From Desulfobulbaceae bacterium (GTDB taxonomy: Bacteria > Desulfobacterota > Desulfobulbia > Desulfobulbales > Desulfocapsaceae), in NCBI GenBank assembly GCA_008933635.1, contig WBUQ01000013.1, positions 1 to 54,204 of the forward strand: a DNA stretch of 54,204 bases. The letters run 5' to 3'. The position numbers were made by a program, and so were the translations under genes. Positions 33,592 through 42,910 of the stretch are shown here, piece by piece. The notes beneath the pieces are model-generated. The model saw only the letters and a list, made by a program, of their open reading frames with translations. It made no database searches and was not told the origin of the DNA. Every line of letters starts with the position of its first letter. Within the stretch, counting starts at the first letter, position 1.

Positions 33592-34542
33592 CTACCGGAG
33601 TTTGCGGTCCCCGAGCGCCATTTCGATAAGCAACTCGAGAAATTGGGAAAAACCCAGGCCGTGTTTCGCCGCCGCCTGCGGCAGGAGACTGGTCGCTGTC
33701 ATGCCCGGTATGGTATTGGATTCGAGAAGAAAGAAATTCCCCGATTCGTCGAGAATCATATCGGTGCGCGAATAGCCCCGCAGACGCAGGGCCGAATGGG
33801 CGGCCATCGCGAGTTGCTGGGCCTTTTCTGTCAGTTCGGCACTGATCGGAGCGGGGCAGATCTCCCGCGAAGCTCCCGGTTGGTATTTCGCAGCGTAATC
33901 GAAGAAAGCAAATCCCTCGCCGGGAATGATCTCGATCAGCGGCAGGGCCGTCAGCGTATCATTACCAAGAACTGCGGCCGTGATCTCCCGTCCCTTGATA
34001 TATTGCTCGACCATGACATCCCTGTCATGTTGCCTCGCCGCCTCGATGCCGGCTCGCAACTCATCTACAGTCCGGGCGATGGTGAGCCCAAGACTCGATC
34101 CCTCGCGAACAGGTTTCACGACCAGCGGCAGCCCCAGCCGGCCAATCATCCCCTGCAGATCATCGCCGCCGCCTGAGCCGAGGATCACACAATCTGCAAC
34201 CGGCAGGCCATGCATGCGATACAATTCCTTGGAGAGGTGCTTGTCCATGGCGATCGCGCTGCCCAGAACTCCCGATCCCTGGTAGGGAATGCCGAGCAGA
34301 TCGAGCATCCCCTGAACTGTTCCATCCTCGCCGTTGAGACCGTGCAGGAGGATGAAGGCAAAATCGATCTCTCCGGCATCGCCCACAAGCCTCGCCAGAT
34401 CATTGGCAGGATCATACCTTCGTACCAGAAAACGTTCCGGATCAAGGGCCTTCTCGACCTCGGCAGCCCCGTTCAGCGAGACCTCTCTCTCTCCAGATGT
34501 CCCGCCGGCGAGGAGGGCAATCCGCATCTTTTGTTCTTGCAT
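33592..34542 (-). CDS. ddl: D-alanine--D-alanine ligase
   Basis: This 316-residue ATP-grasp enzyme makes the D-Ala-D-Ala dipeptide for peptidoglycan. Visible features are GGTSGEREVSL at the N-terminus, HGLNGEDGTVQG, GSAIAMDKHLSK, PVREGSSLGL, the YDYAAKY-like FDYAAKYQPG, and LESNTIPGMT at the metal site near the end. Length is typical (about 310). The start ATG 34542 has AAGGA 9 bases upstream; a TTG at 34551 directly abuts that site and is less likely. It is transcribed divergently from the FAD oxidase gene. Confidence 0.95.
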   Translation of the reverse strand: MQEQKMRIALLAGGTSGEREVSLNGAAEVEKALDPERFLVRRYDPANDLARLVGDAGEIDFAFILLHGLNGEDGTVQGMLDLLGIPYQGSGVLGSAIAMDKHLSKELYRMHGLPVADCVILGSGGGDDLQGMIGRLGLPLVVKPVREGSSLGLTIARTVDELRAGIEAARQHDRDVMVEQYIKGREITAAVLGNDTLTALPLIEIIPGEGFAFFDYAAKYQPGASREICPAPISAELTEKAQQLAMAAHSALRLRGYSRTDMILDESGNFFLLESNTIPGMTATSLLPQAAAKHGLGFSQFLELLIEMALGDRKLR

Positions 34543-34670
34543 TGATGACAATCCTTATGTTAATCGGGAGCAATTCTCAACTAAGTGGTTAGCACCGAGC
34601 CGACATCAGTCTGACGCATCCCTCCTGTGACAGCCACCGACAGCGACAAATCGATTCTTATATTACCCCG

Positions 34671-36056
34671 ATGAACCCGATTATCATTAAAAAAATTTCA
34701 GATATTGTCGGTCCAGGCTTCTTCACAACTCGTCGGGAGGACCTGCACTGCTACTCGTTTGACGGAGCCGGGAAGATCGTGCTGCCCGAGGCCGTAGCCT
34801 TTCCGGCCACCACCGCCGAGGTTGCAGCCATTATGAGACTTGCCACTGAATATGGTTTTCCCGTCGTCCCGCGGGGTGCCGGTACCGGCATGACCGGCGG
34901 CTCGGTTCCCGTCCACGGCGGCCTCGTGCTTGCCCTCAGCCGGATGAACCGGATTATCGAGATCGATGTGCAGAACCAGATCGCCATCGTCGAACCCGGG
35001 GTCATCACCGGTGACCTGCAGAAGGAAGTGCGACGACATGGCCTGTTCTATCCCCCGGATCCGGCCAGCCTGAAATTCTGTACGATCGGCGGCAACGCCG
35101 CCGAATGCGCCGGAGGCCCATCGGCCGTCAAATACGGTGTCACAAAGGACTTCGTCATCGGCCTGGAAGTGGTTCTCGCCTCCGGCGAGATCCTGACCGC
35201 CGGCACCCGGACCGAAAAAGGGGTAACGGGCTACGACCTGACCCGCCTGTTCATCGGCTCGGAAGGAACTCTCGGAATCATCACCAGGCTCACCCTGCGT
35301 CTCCTGCCCCTGCCGGAGCACAGGGAAACCTTCCTCGTCACCTCCACTTCGCTGGCCAAGACCACAGCGCTGGTGGCGAAGGTACTGAACAGCAACATCC
35401 GGCCCTGTACCCTGGAATATATGGACCGTACCGCCATCCGGGTCGTCGCCGACCGGCTGTCGACGCCGCCGCCCCCCGGCACAGAGGCCCTGCTGCTGAT
35501 TGAACTGGATGGCGACAGGCAGTCCGTCGAGCACCAGTCTGGCCTGCTTCAAACCCTGCTCGCAGACCAACCTGAATGCGTCTGCCGCCACGCTGCCAGC
35601 CAGGAGGAGGTTGATGAATTGTGGCAGGCCAGGCGCTCCATTTCACCGGCCACTTTCAATCTCAGCCCACATAAGATCAGCGAGGATGTCGCGGTCCCCC
35701 GTACCGCTATCCCCGACCTTGTCGCCTTCACCGAGCGGTTGTCGGCTGAACTTGGCCTGACGATACTGACCTTCGGCCACGCAGGTGACGGCAATATCCA
35801 TGTCAATATCATGCTCGACAAGGATGATCCGGAGCAACTGCGCAAGGGGGAAAGCGCCAAGGACCAGCTCTTCCGTCAGGCCATCGCACTTGGCGGCACC
35901 CTGTCAGGCGAACACGGCATCGGCCTCAGCAAAGCTGCGTTTCTGCCGCTTGAACTCAACGAGGCGACGATCAGGGTGATGAAGGGGCTGAAACGGTATT
36001 TCGACCCTCAGAACATCCTCAATCCCGGCAAGATCTTCCCCGAATCAGGGGAATAG
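34671..36056 (+). CDS. FAD-linked oxidase, GlcD/D-lactate dehydrogenase type
   Basis: This 461-residue flavoprotein has an N-terminal PCMH FAD-binding domain (VPRGAGTGMTGGSVP, IGGNAAECAGGPSAVKYG, RLFIGSEGTLGIIT) and a C-terminal FAD-oxidase domain (FGHAGDGNIHVNIM, LSGEHGIGLSKA, LNPGKIF). Members oxidise glycolate, D-lactate or other 2-hydroxyacids. Sulfate reducers use them to feed lactate electrons to the quinone pool. The substrate cannot be decided from sequence, and no GlcE/GlcF or Fe-S partner gene is adjacent. ATG 34671 begins the conserved domain. Confidence 0.9.
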   Translation: MNPIIIKKISDIVGPGFFTTRREDLHCYSFDGAGKIVLPEAVAFPATTAEVAAIMRLATEYGFPVVPRGAGTGMTGGSVPVHGGLVLALSRMNRIIEIDVQNQIAIVEPGVITGDLQKEVRRHGLFYPPDPASLKFCTIGGNAAECAGGPSAVKYGVTKDFVIGLEVVLASGEILTAGTRTEKGVTGYDLTRLFIGSEGTLGIITRLTLRLLPLPEHRETFLVTSTSLAKTTALVAKVLNSNIRPCTLEYMDRTAIRVVADRLSTPPPPGTEALLLIELDGDRQSVEHQSGLLQTLLADQPECVCRHAASQEEVDELWQARRSISPATFNLSPHKISEDVAVPRTAIPDLVAFTERLSAELGLTILTFGHAGDGNIHVNIMLDKDDPEQLRKGESAKDQLFRQAIALGGTLSGEHGIGLSKAAFLPLELNEATIRVMKGLKRYFDPQNILNPGKIFPESGE

Positions 36057-36145
36057 CCGGTGCACAGATGATCAAATCTGCAGAAACAGCGCGGAGGGTC
36101 CCGCCCGGGAACCGGATGATTCCTGATGCCAGTTCAAGAATTCCA

Positions 36146-36174
36146 TTGACAGCAGCACCTCTTCTTTTTATATA
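36146..36174 (+). promoter_or_regulatory. Strong sigma-70 promoter of rpsU
   Basis: TTGACA (36146-36151) is followed after exactly 17 bases by TATATA (36169-36174) in an A-rich context. It lies about 95 bases before the S21 start codon. Confidence 0.8.
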
Positions 36175-36268
36175 AAAAAATTCTTGTCTAAAAATGTCTG
36201 CCTTGGCGGTCTACCCCGATTCGTCTCCGCCAGGTCCAGGTAAACAATTCGTTCAACGGAGCTCCCAG

Positions 36269-36463
36269 ATGATAGAAGTTGAAGTTCGCGGCGATCTCGA
36301 ATACGCCATACGACAGCTGAAGAAAAAACTGCAGATTGACGGCATCAAGCGGGAACTGAAGCGCCGGGAATATTACGAAAAGCCCAGCGTCAAAAAGCGC
36401 CGCAAGGAAGCCGAGGCACGCCGCAAACTCCGCAAGTTCAATCGCATCCGCAAGTCGCTCTGA
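36269..36463 (+). CDS. rpsU: 30S ribosomal protein S21
   Basis: This 64-residue, very basic protein matches bS21: MIEVEVRGDLEYAIRQLKK at the start, then KRELKRREYYEKPSVKKRRK and a basic tail. It binds near the 3' end of 16S rRNA and the Shine-Dalgarno region. GGAG lies 7 bases before the ATG at 36269; the frame is open further upstream but that part is not S21. A near-consensus promoter precedes it and a long hairpin follows it. The recombinase frame starts soon after. Confidence 0.96.
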   Translation: MIEVEVRGDLEYAIRQLKKKLQIDGIKRELKRREYYEKPSVKKRRKEAEARRKLRKFNRIRKSL

Positions 36464-36473
36464 TTGTTGCTCC

Positions 36474-36510
36474 GTCGACACAGTCCGGCTGTCAGCCTGG
36501 CTGTGTCGAC
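36474..36510 (+). terminator. Long hairpin between rpsU and the Xer gene
   Basis: GTCGACACAG (36474-36483) and its exact complement CTGTGTCGAC (36501-36510) enclose a further pairable GGCT/AGCC. The stem can reach 17 positions with one mismatch and one G-U pair, around a 3-base loop. No T run follows, so it may act as a Rho-independent-like attenuator, RNA end protector or processing site. Confidence 0.55.
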
Positions 36511-36543
36511 CCCATCAGCAGTCCGACAGATCTAAACGAGACA

Positions 36544-37458
36544 ATCGACTCCTCACACCTGCCCGAATATCTCGCAATTGTCGCCGAATCCTTTCTGCAC
36601 TATCTGATCTCCGAAAGGCGACTTGCCGAGAACACTGTCAAGGCGTACGCCGCAGATGTAGATTTTTTCCTGGCCTTCCTTCATCGCTCATCGATCTCCG
36701 ACCTTGGACTGGTCGATATCCCGATTATCCATCGATTTCTCGAACAGGCCCGTAACCACGGCATCGGCCATCGCAGCAACGCCAGAAGAATCTCCGCCAT
36801 CAAGCATTTCTTCTCCTTTCTGCTGCAGACAAGTCAGGTCGAAAACAACCCTTTTGCCGTCATCGATCTGCCGAAGAGCGGACAGATCCTGCCCAAAGCC
36901 CTGTCTCTGACCGAAGTCAACCGGCTACTGGCACCAGCCGCCATCAGTTCGCCGCTGGCCAGCCGCAACCGGGCCATGCTCTTTCTCCTCTACTCAACCG
37001 GACTCCGTGTCTCTGAACTGGTGACCATGCCGCTGGCCGCATGCAATCTCGCCTCCGGCTTTGTCCGGGTCTTCGGCAAAGGCGGCAAGGAGCGGCTGAT
37101 CCCCTTCGGTATCCAGGCCAGGGACGAGATCAAATCCTATCTGGAACATGGGCGGCCGGCAATCCTTGGCGGCCGGCGCAGCAATTTTCTCTTCGTGACT
37201 GCCAGGGGCACGGCGATGACCCGGCTGCGTTTCTGGCAGATCATCAGAAAGGCGGCCCTTGCGGCGGGGATCACCAAAGACATCTCGCCGCACATGATCC
37301 GCCATTCCTTCGCCACCCATCTTCTCGCCCATGGCGCCGACCTGCGCTCCGTGCAGATGATGCTCGGCCATTCCGACATCACCACCACCCAGATTTACAC
37401 CCATATCGATCAGGACAGGCTGAAATCAGTCCATCGCAAATACCATCCTCGCGGCTGA
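36544..37458 (+). CDS. XerC/XerD-like tyrosine recombinase with non-canonical start
   Basis: This frame encodes a complete site-specific recombinase of about 304 residues that would resolve chromosome dimers. The N-terminal SAM-like domain is clear (FLHYLISERRLAENTVKAY, RRISAIKHFFSFLL). Counting from 36544, all six catalytic residues are present: Arg155 (STGLRVSEL), Lys182 (GKGGKER), His250 and Arg253 (HMIRHSFATH), His276 (LGHSDI) and Tyr285 (IYTH). No ATG, GTG or TTG occurs in frame from the upstream stop at 36337 until ATG 36976, which is after the whole N-terminal domain. Translation may begin at ATC 36544, CTG 36559 or another rare codon. A lost start or sequence error is also possible. 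Confidence 0.85.
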   Translation: MDSSHLPEYLAIVAESFLHYLISERRLAENTVKAYAADVDFFLAFLHRSSISDLGLVDIPIIHRFLEQARNHGIGHRSNARRISAIKHFFSFLLQTSQVENNPFAVIDLPKSGQILPKALSLTEVNRLLAPAAISSPLASRNRAMLFLLYSTGLRVSELVTMPLAACNLASGFVRVFGKGGKERLIPFGIQARDEIKSYLEHGRPAILGGRRSNFLFVTARGTAMTRLRFWQIIRKAALAAGITKDISPHMIRHSFATHLLAHGADLRSVQMMLGHSDITTTQIYTHIDQDRLKSVHRKYHPRG

Positions 37459-37552
37459 ATTCGCGTGGATGTTTCTCCTTCCGATGGTGTACAATGACAG
37501 CACATTGCCGCCTGCGAACCAAACATCCATCAATTGCCCGAAACCAATTGCA

Positions 37553-40258
37553 ATGCGCGTGATCACCACCCACCTGAATGCCGATTTCGACAGCCTGGCT
37601 TCGATGATTGCCGCCCGGAAACTCTACCCGGACGCCGTCATGGTCTTCCCCGGCTCGCAGGAGAAAAGCGTCAGGGAATTCATCTCACAGACTCTGATCT
37701 ACCGTTACGATTTTCAGAAAACAAAGAACATCGATCTGTCGAGGGTCGACATGCTCATCGTCGTCGATACCCGTTCTACCGAACGGATCGGCCATCTCGC
37801 GGCGTGTCTGGGCAATCCCGGTATCCGGGTGCACATTTACGATCATCACCCGGCAACGTTCGGCGATTTGCAGGGCGAAGTGGAAATGGTCAGGGATGTC
37901 GGCTCCACCACCACCCTGCTCGTTGAAGAAATGAAGAGGCAGGAGATCGAGATCTCCGCCGAGGAAGCGACCATTTTCGGCCTGGGTATCTATGAGGACA
38001 CCGGCTCCCTGACCCATCTCACCACCACCCCGGATGATCTCTTGGCCGCCGCCTGGCTGCTCGAGAAGGGGGCAAAACTCGACATCATAGCCCAGTTCAT
38101 CACCTACGACCTGACGACAACGCAGGTCGAACTCCTCCACAGCCTGATGAAAACGGCGACCCAGTATACCATCCAGGGTATCCCGATCGTCGTCGTCACC
38201 CTGTCCCTGCCATCGTATGTCGACGATTTCGCAATGATAGCGCGACGGTTCATGCATATGGAGAACCTCGACACCCTTTTCGCCCTGATCTCGATGGCCG
38301 ATCGCATTTACCTGATCGCCCGCAGCCGGATCGCCGAGGTCAATGTCGGTATCATCGCCCGCGATCTCGGTGGCGGCGGCCATGCCACCGCCGCATCGGC
38401 TACCCTGCGCGACATGACCCTGACCGAAGCCCAGGAGAAGCTTATCCATTCCCTCCACCGTCACGTCCTGCCGCAACCGATCGCCCGGGAGATGATGTCC
38501 AAGCCGGCCATCACCATCCCCGCCGACACGACGATCGCCGAGGCCAACGAGATCCTGACCCGCTACAGCATCACCGCCATGCCGGTCCTTTCGCCGATCG
38601 TCGTCGCCGAAAAGGACAAAGCCATCCCACCGCGGTCAATCCTCGGCATAATCTCGCGAATGGTCGTGGAAAAGGCGATCCATCACGATCTCGGCGCCCT
38701 GCCGGTCAGCGCCTACATGACTTCCGACATTGCCACCCTGCCGCCTGACGCCAACCTCGCCGAAATTCAGGAACTGATCATCGAGCACAGACAGCGCCTC
38801 ATCCCGATCGTGGATAACGGCGTACTGCAGGGCATCATCACCCGCACCGACTTGCTGAATCGCCTGGTCAACGACCCCGCCCACCTGCCCAAGGATCTCC
38901 TCCACGAATCGGAGCACCCGTCGCTGGAACGCAAGCGCAACCTCAACTCGATCATTGTCGAGTGCCTGAACAAGCCGATGATCGAACTGCTGCAGAAAAT
39001 TGGCGGTGTTGCCGACGAGCTGAAATACAACGCCTTCGCCGTCGGCGGCTTCGTCAGGGATCTGCTCCTGAAGAAGAGTAATCTGGATCTCGATGTCGTC
39101 ATCGAAGGGGACGGTATCCAGTTCGCGATGCAATTGGCCAGGAGGCTGCAGGGGCGGATCAAGACCCACGAGCGTTTCGGCACCGCTATGATCATGCTGC
39201 CGGATGGCACCAAGGTCGACGTGGCTACCGCCAGACTCGAATATTATGAATACCCGGCAGCCTTGCCGACGGTCGAACTGTCATCGATCAAGCTCGATCT
39301 CTATCGCCGCGACTTCACCATCAACGCCATGGCGATCCAGCTCAACCCCGAGCATTTCGGCACCCTTGTCGATTTCTTCAATTGCCAGAACGACCTCAAC
39401 CACCGATCGATCAAGGTCCTGCACAACCTCAGTTTCGTCGAGGACCCCAGCCGTATCTTCCGGGCTATCCGCTTCGAAGCGCGGATGAATTTCGATATCG
39501 CCCCTCATACCCGCCGGCTTATCCACAATGCAGTCAGCATGGGACTCTTCGGCAAGACCGACGATCCTCGGTTCTTCTCGGAACTCAGGCATATCCTCAG
39601 CGAGGAAGATCCGGTGCCCGCCATTCAGCGCCTGGCCGAATTCAACCTCTTCCCTTTTCTCTGGCCGGATCTCAGACCCCATCTGAAGGTGGACCGCCGT
39701 TTTCTCCACATCCTGCATCAGACGCAGCGGGCGATCTCCTGGTTTCGGCTGCTCTATCTCGATGAAGCCTGCCAGAACTGGATGGTCTACCTGCTCGCAA
39801 TCATGAGCAGGTCACCGGATGAGGTGTTGATCGCCTTCTGCAACCGTTTTCTGATTCCCCAGAAGATCGCCGACCGCCTCCTCTGGCAGAAGACCCATGC
39901 GGAGAAGACCGTCAACCTGCTGTCGAGACGGGAAGTGATCGCCAATAGTGAAATTTACTGGCTTTTGAAGGAACTGAGTGTCGAGGGACTGCTCTACCTG
40001 ATGGCCTTGGCTCGGAAAAACCAGGTAAAGAAGGCAGTCTCGAACTACGTCACCAAACTTCGGTATACGCGAACCGACCTCACCGGCAACGACCTGATGG
40101 CCCTCGGCTATCGACCGGGACCGGATTTCAAGATGATTCTCCACGACCTCCTCGACGCCAGGCTCGACGATCAGATCAGCAGCCGCGAAGAGGAAATTGC
40201 CCTCCTTCACCGGATCCATCCCTTGGGCTCCCTTGCCGCAACTCCTCCTGGTGCTTAA
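37553..40258 (+). CDS. DHH phosphoesterase-CBS-tRNA nucleotidyltransferase fusion
   Basis: This 901-residue protein joins three parts. Residues 1-310 are a DHH/DHHA1 phosphoesterase (NADFDSLAS, VVDTRS, DHH at 97-99, GGGGHATAAS). About 315-445 is a CBS-domain pair (MMSKPAITIPADTTIAEA; YMTSDIATLPPDANLAE). About 470-890 is a class II polynucleotide nucleotidyltransferase (GGFVRDLLL, NLDLDVVIEGDG, RRDFTINAMAI, EDPSRIFRAIRFEARM) that adds CCA, or only C or A, to tRNA ends. Such fusions are known in Deltaproteobacteria and Aquifex-like lineages. The CBS pair may sense adenine nucleotides. ATG 37553 starts the DHH domain; the frame is open from 37469. Confidence 0.92.
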   Translation: MRVITTHLNADFDSLASMIAARKLYPDAVMVFPGSQEKSVREFISQTLIYRYDFQKTKNIDLSRVDMLIVVDTRSTERIGHLAACLGNPGIRVHIYDHHPATFGDLQGEVEMVRDVGSTTTLLVEEMKRQEIEISAEEATIFGLGIYEDTGSLTHLTTTPDDLLAAAWLLEKGAKLDIIAQFITYDLTTTQVELLHSLMKTATQYTIQGIPIVVVTLSLPSYVDDFAMIARRFMHMENLDTLFALISMADRIYLIARSRIAEVNVGIIARDLGGGGHATAASATLRDMTLTEAQEKLIHSLHRHVLPQPIAREMMSKPAITIPADTTIAEANEILTRYSITAMPVLSPIVVAEKDKAIPPRSILGIISRMVVEKAIHHDLGALPVSAYMTSDIATLPPDANLAEIQELIIEHRQRLIPIVDNGVLQGIITRTDLLNRLVNDPAHLPKDLLHESEHPSLERKRNLNSIIVECLNKPMIELLQKIGGVADELKYNAFAVGGFVRDLLLKKSNLDLDVVIEGDGIQFAMQLARRLQGRIKTHERFGTAMIMLPDGTKVDVATARLEYYEYPAALPTVELSSIKLDLYRRDFTINAMAIQLNPEHFGTLVDFFNCQNDLNHRSIKVLHNLSFVEDPSRIFRAIRFEARMNFDIAPHTRRLIHNAVSMGLFGKTDDPRFFSELRHILSEEDPVPAIQRLAEFNLFPFLWPDLRPHLKVDRRFLHILHQTQRAISWFRLLYLDEACQNWMVYLLAIMSRSPDEVLIAFCNRFLIPQKIADRLLWQKTHAEKTVNLLSRREVIANSEIYWLLKELSVEGLLYLMALARKNQVKKAVSNYVTKLRYTRTDLTGNDLMALGYRPGPDFKMILHDLLDARLDDQISSREEEIALLHRIHPLGSLAATPPGA

Positions 40259-40260
40259 CG

Positions 40261-40280
40261 TTGCCTGCATAAGCAGGCAA
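40261..40280. other. Short perfect hairpin between the fusion gene and the protease gene
   Basis: TTGCCTGC and GCAGGCAA form an 8-bp stem with an ATAA tetraloop, 2 bases after the fusion gene's stop and 41 before the protease ATG. No T run follows. Confidence 0.5.
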
Positions 40281-40320
40281 TGCCGCACCCGCATCCAATC
40301 CACTTTCTGACAGGCAATAC

Positions 40321-40953
40321 ATGAACAATTTCATCACAGAGCTGATCATCATGGCTCCGCCGCTCCTCCTCGCCCTCACCCTGCATGAATTTGCGCACGG
40401 CTACGTGGCAAATCACCTGGGAGATCCGACGGCGCGTCTGGCCGGCAGACTTACTCTCAATCCGCTCAAGCACCTCGATCCGATCGGCACCATCGCCTTC
40501 TTTCTCATCAAGATCGGCTGGGCCAAGCCCGTTCCGGTGAACTCAGCCTATTTCCGCAACCCGCACAAGGACATGCTCTGGGTAGCGCTGGCGGGGCCGC
40601 TGACCAATCTGGCCCTGGCGGTGATCAGCGCCATTATCGCCAAAGCCGTCTGGCTGGCGATGGACATCCTGCCGGCCATACCGCTGGTTGCCGCGATCTT
40701 CATCCCGTTCAACGCCATGCTTATCGCCAGCGTCTGGATCAACCTCGTGCTCTGCGTCTTCAATTTTCTTCCGATACCACCCCTCGATGGCAGCCGGATC
40801 CTCGCCGGCATGCTGCCGCGCCACCTGGCCGCATCCTACTCGCGCTTTGAGCATTACGGCTTCATTATCATTCTGCTGCTCGCCTTCTCCGGAATTCTGT
40901 CGAAGATCATCATGCCGATCATCAGCTTCGCCAATTCCCTCCTCCTCTCCTGA
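40321..40953 (+). CDS. Site-2 protease family (M50) membrane protein
   Basis: This 210-residue polytopic protein is a small M50 metalloprotease homologue. The zinc-binding HEFAH is at residues 22-26 in the first membrane segment, and the third ligand Asp156 lies in PIPPLDGSRIL. ARLAGRLTLNPLKHLDPIGT is typical of the SREBP/SpoIVFB-like subgroup without PDZ domain. These enzymes cleave membrane-embedded substrates; the substrate here is unknown. It lies 62 bases behind the nucleotidyltransferase gene and converges with the acyl-CoA synthetase gene, 8 bases away. Confidence 0.93.
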   Translation: MNNFITELIIMAPPLLLALTLHEFAHGYVANHLGDPTARLAGRLTLNPLKHLDPIGTIAFFLIKIGWAKPVPVNSAYFRNPHKDMLWVALAGPLTNLALAVISAIIAKAVWLAMDILPAIPLVAAIFIPFNAMLIASVWINLVLCVFNFLPIPPLDGSRILAGMLPRHLAASYSRFEHYGFIIILLLAFSGILSKIIMPIISFANSLLLS

Positions 40954-40961
40954 TCGGGCGA

Positions 40962-42659
40962 TTACGTCGGCATCGAGCCACTGTCATACAGATACCGTTT
41001 GATCTTGTGAGTCGCCGTCTTGACAAACGGTTCGCGACGCTCGAATACCCGGTTGATCCGGGATGCCGGCGGCAGCTGTTCGTTCAATTCGCGGCGCAGC
41101 TGTTCGAGCAGGTTATCGATGTGCTCTTTCCTTTCCGACCTCGTCCTGCCTGCCGTCTCCTCGTCTATCGCCTCATAATCCGGATAAATCCATGCCTCAA
41201 GCCGACCGTTGTTTTCGATAATCAGCCCTTCTACCACCCAGCTGTAGCTGTTGATCTTGTGCTCGATCACTTCAGGATAAACATTCTCCCCGCTGGGCAG
41301 AACGATCACATTTTTCGATCGCCCGCAGATATGGAGGTTGCCGGAACTGTCGATGAAACCGAGATCGCCGGTTGCCAGCCATCCGTCCGCGGACAGCACC
41401 TCTGCCGTCGCCTCCTGATCGGCATAGTATCCCTGCATGATGTTCGGGCCGCAGGCATGGATTTCTCCGATACCGGTCTCATTCGCGGGGTTGCTGATTC
41501 TGATCTTGACGCCGGGAATCGGCTTTCCTGTTGAACCGAGGGTAATGGTCGCATCTCCGGCGGGCCCTCCGGCCAGGAGAGGAGACGACTCGGTCAGACC
41601 GTAACCGATAAGGTAGGGAAATCTGGCTTCGGAGAGGAATCGTTCGACCTCCGGGTTCAGGGCGGCGCCGCCCACACCCATCAATTTCAGATTACCGCCG
41701 AAGAAGTCAACGAGTTTGCGACCGATCTTGCGATAGATCAACCGGCGTCCGAAGGTGGTCCGGCACAGCAGAGTCAGCAATCTGCTTTTTTCGATCTGGG
41801 GAAGCACCCTCTTCTTGTAAATTTTCTCCAGGACCAGCGGAACGGCGAAAATGACCAGCGGTTTTTCATGCTGACAGAGCTTCTGGAGAATCGCCGGAGT
41901 CGGGCTCTTGCCGGCATAGGCGATCCGGCAGCCGGCTATCAGAGGCAGGATGAAACCGCAGGTAAACTCATAGGTGTGAGACATCGGCAGAATGGAGAGA
42001 AAGACCGACCCGGCAGGAATGGCCATCAGTCCGGAGGCAGAATAGGCGTTTGATGTAAGGTTCTTATGGCTGAGCATCACCGCCTTCGAATGTCCGGAGG
42101 TTCCTGACGTATACAGAATCGCAGCCAGGTCATCCTGATCGACATCAGGGAAATCGGGAGATTCGCCATGCCCGGCCAGTATCGTGCGTGCACCGGCGAG
42201 ACAACTTGAGAAAGCTGTCGCTGCAACCAGTTCCAGATCGGAAACATGATCATCGAGGGTGACAACCTGTCCCTGCAGCTTTCTTTCCAATTCATAGAGC
42301 TTATCAATCTGCCGCTGCGTTGTGAAAATCATCTTCGCCTTCATCTCTCCGAGAATATGGTGAACATCGCTTTCAGGCAGATCAGGTAAAATCGGCACCA
42401 CCACAGCGCCGAGCCGGACAGCGGCAAAGTATGCGACTCCCCAGTTCGGCGAATTTTCAGCGAGGATGGCGACCCGATCGCCTTTCGTCACCCCCTCCTG
42501 CTGCATCCGGAAAGCAAGAGCGATGACCCGCTCATAGAACTCATCGTAACTGAGAGGCTGCTCAAGGGCCATGCCTATTGCCGGGGTATTGCCATGCTTG
42601 GCACGACTGGAATCAAGGACATAATTCAGTGTCATTCTCACTTCCGTTGCAACCGCCAT
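40962..42659 (-). CDS. Long-chain acyl-CoA synthetase (AMP-binding enzyme)
   Basis: This 565-residue adenylate-forming enzyme activates carboxylic acids to acyl-CoA through acyl-AMP. It has the P-loop-like LYTSGTSGHSKAVMLSH, GYGLTESSPLL, TGDLGFID and the hinge GRSKNVIVLPSGENVYPE, with the catalytic Lys in TATHKIKRYLY near the C-terminus. Length and the LPSGENVYPEVIE segment fit FadD-like long-chain enzymes, although the chain-length preference cannot be read. GAGGTG lies 5 bases before the ATG. No beta-oxidation genes are near. Confidence 0.9.
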   Translation of the reverse strand: MAVATEVRMTLNYVLDSSRAKHGNTPAIGMALEQPLSYDEFYERVIALAFRMQQEGVTKGDRVAILAENSPNWGVAYFAAVRLGAVVVPILPDLPESDVHHILGEMKAKMIFTTQRQIDKLYELERKLQGQVVTLDDHVSDLELVAATAFSSCLAGARTILAGHGESPDFPDVDQDDLAAILYTSGTSGHSKAVMLSHKNLTSNAYSASGLMAIPAGSVFLSILPMSHTYEFTCGFILPLIAGCRIAYAGKSPTPAILQKLCQHEKPLVIFAVPLVLEKIYKKRVLPQIEKSRLLTLLCRTTFGRRLIYRKIGRKLVDFFGGNLKLMGVGGAALNPEVERFLSEARFPYLIGYGLTESSPLLAGGPAGDATITLGSTGKPIPGVKIRISNPANETGIGEIHACGPNIMQGYYADQEATAEVLSADGWLATGDLGFIDSSGNLHICGRSKNVIVLPSGENVYPEVIEHKINSYSWVVEGLIIENNGRLEAWIYPDYEAIDEETAGRTRSERKEHIDNLLEQLRRELNEQLPPASRINRVFERREPFVKTATHKIKRYLYDSGSMPT

Positions 42660-42825
42660 AGTTCACCTCAGGTTGTAGTCGGCATGGTTTTTCTGAAAAC
42701 ACACAGGGTGTTCAGAGAGTTAGTAACCGGTCCCCATCAGCATACTACACAAACTGCATGTACTGGTCAATCGACCGTATCCCCTCGCCGGCAAACGGCT
42801 CTTTACTCTCAACCCTTGAAAATAC

Positions 42826-42854
42826 TTGACATTACCATTGCCTCCAGCTACAAA
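42826..42854 (+). promoter_or_regulatory. Sigma-70 promoter of the D,D-carboxypeptidase gene
   Basis: TTGACA (42826-42831), a 17-base spacer and TACAAA (42849-42854) lie about 57 bases before the ATG at 42911. Confidence 0.7.
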
Positions 42855-42910
42855 TCATCAAGCGTTTAACATCAATACCCCTTGCACGTGCGCCAGACGC
42901 TCCCGAAGCC

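Noticed and set aside
34698-35591. 297-residue minus-strand frame opposite the GlcD-like gene
   Set aside because: Low-complexity Gly/Arg-rich translation typical of an antisense frame; the plus strand has all FAD-binding motifs.
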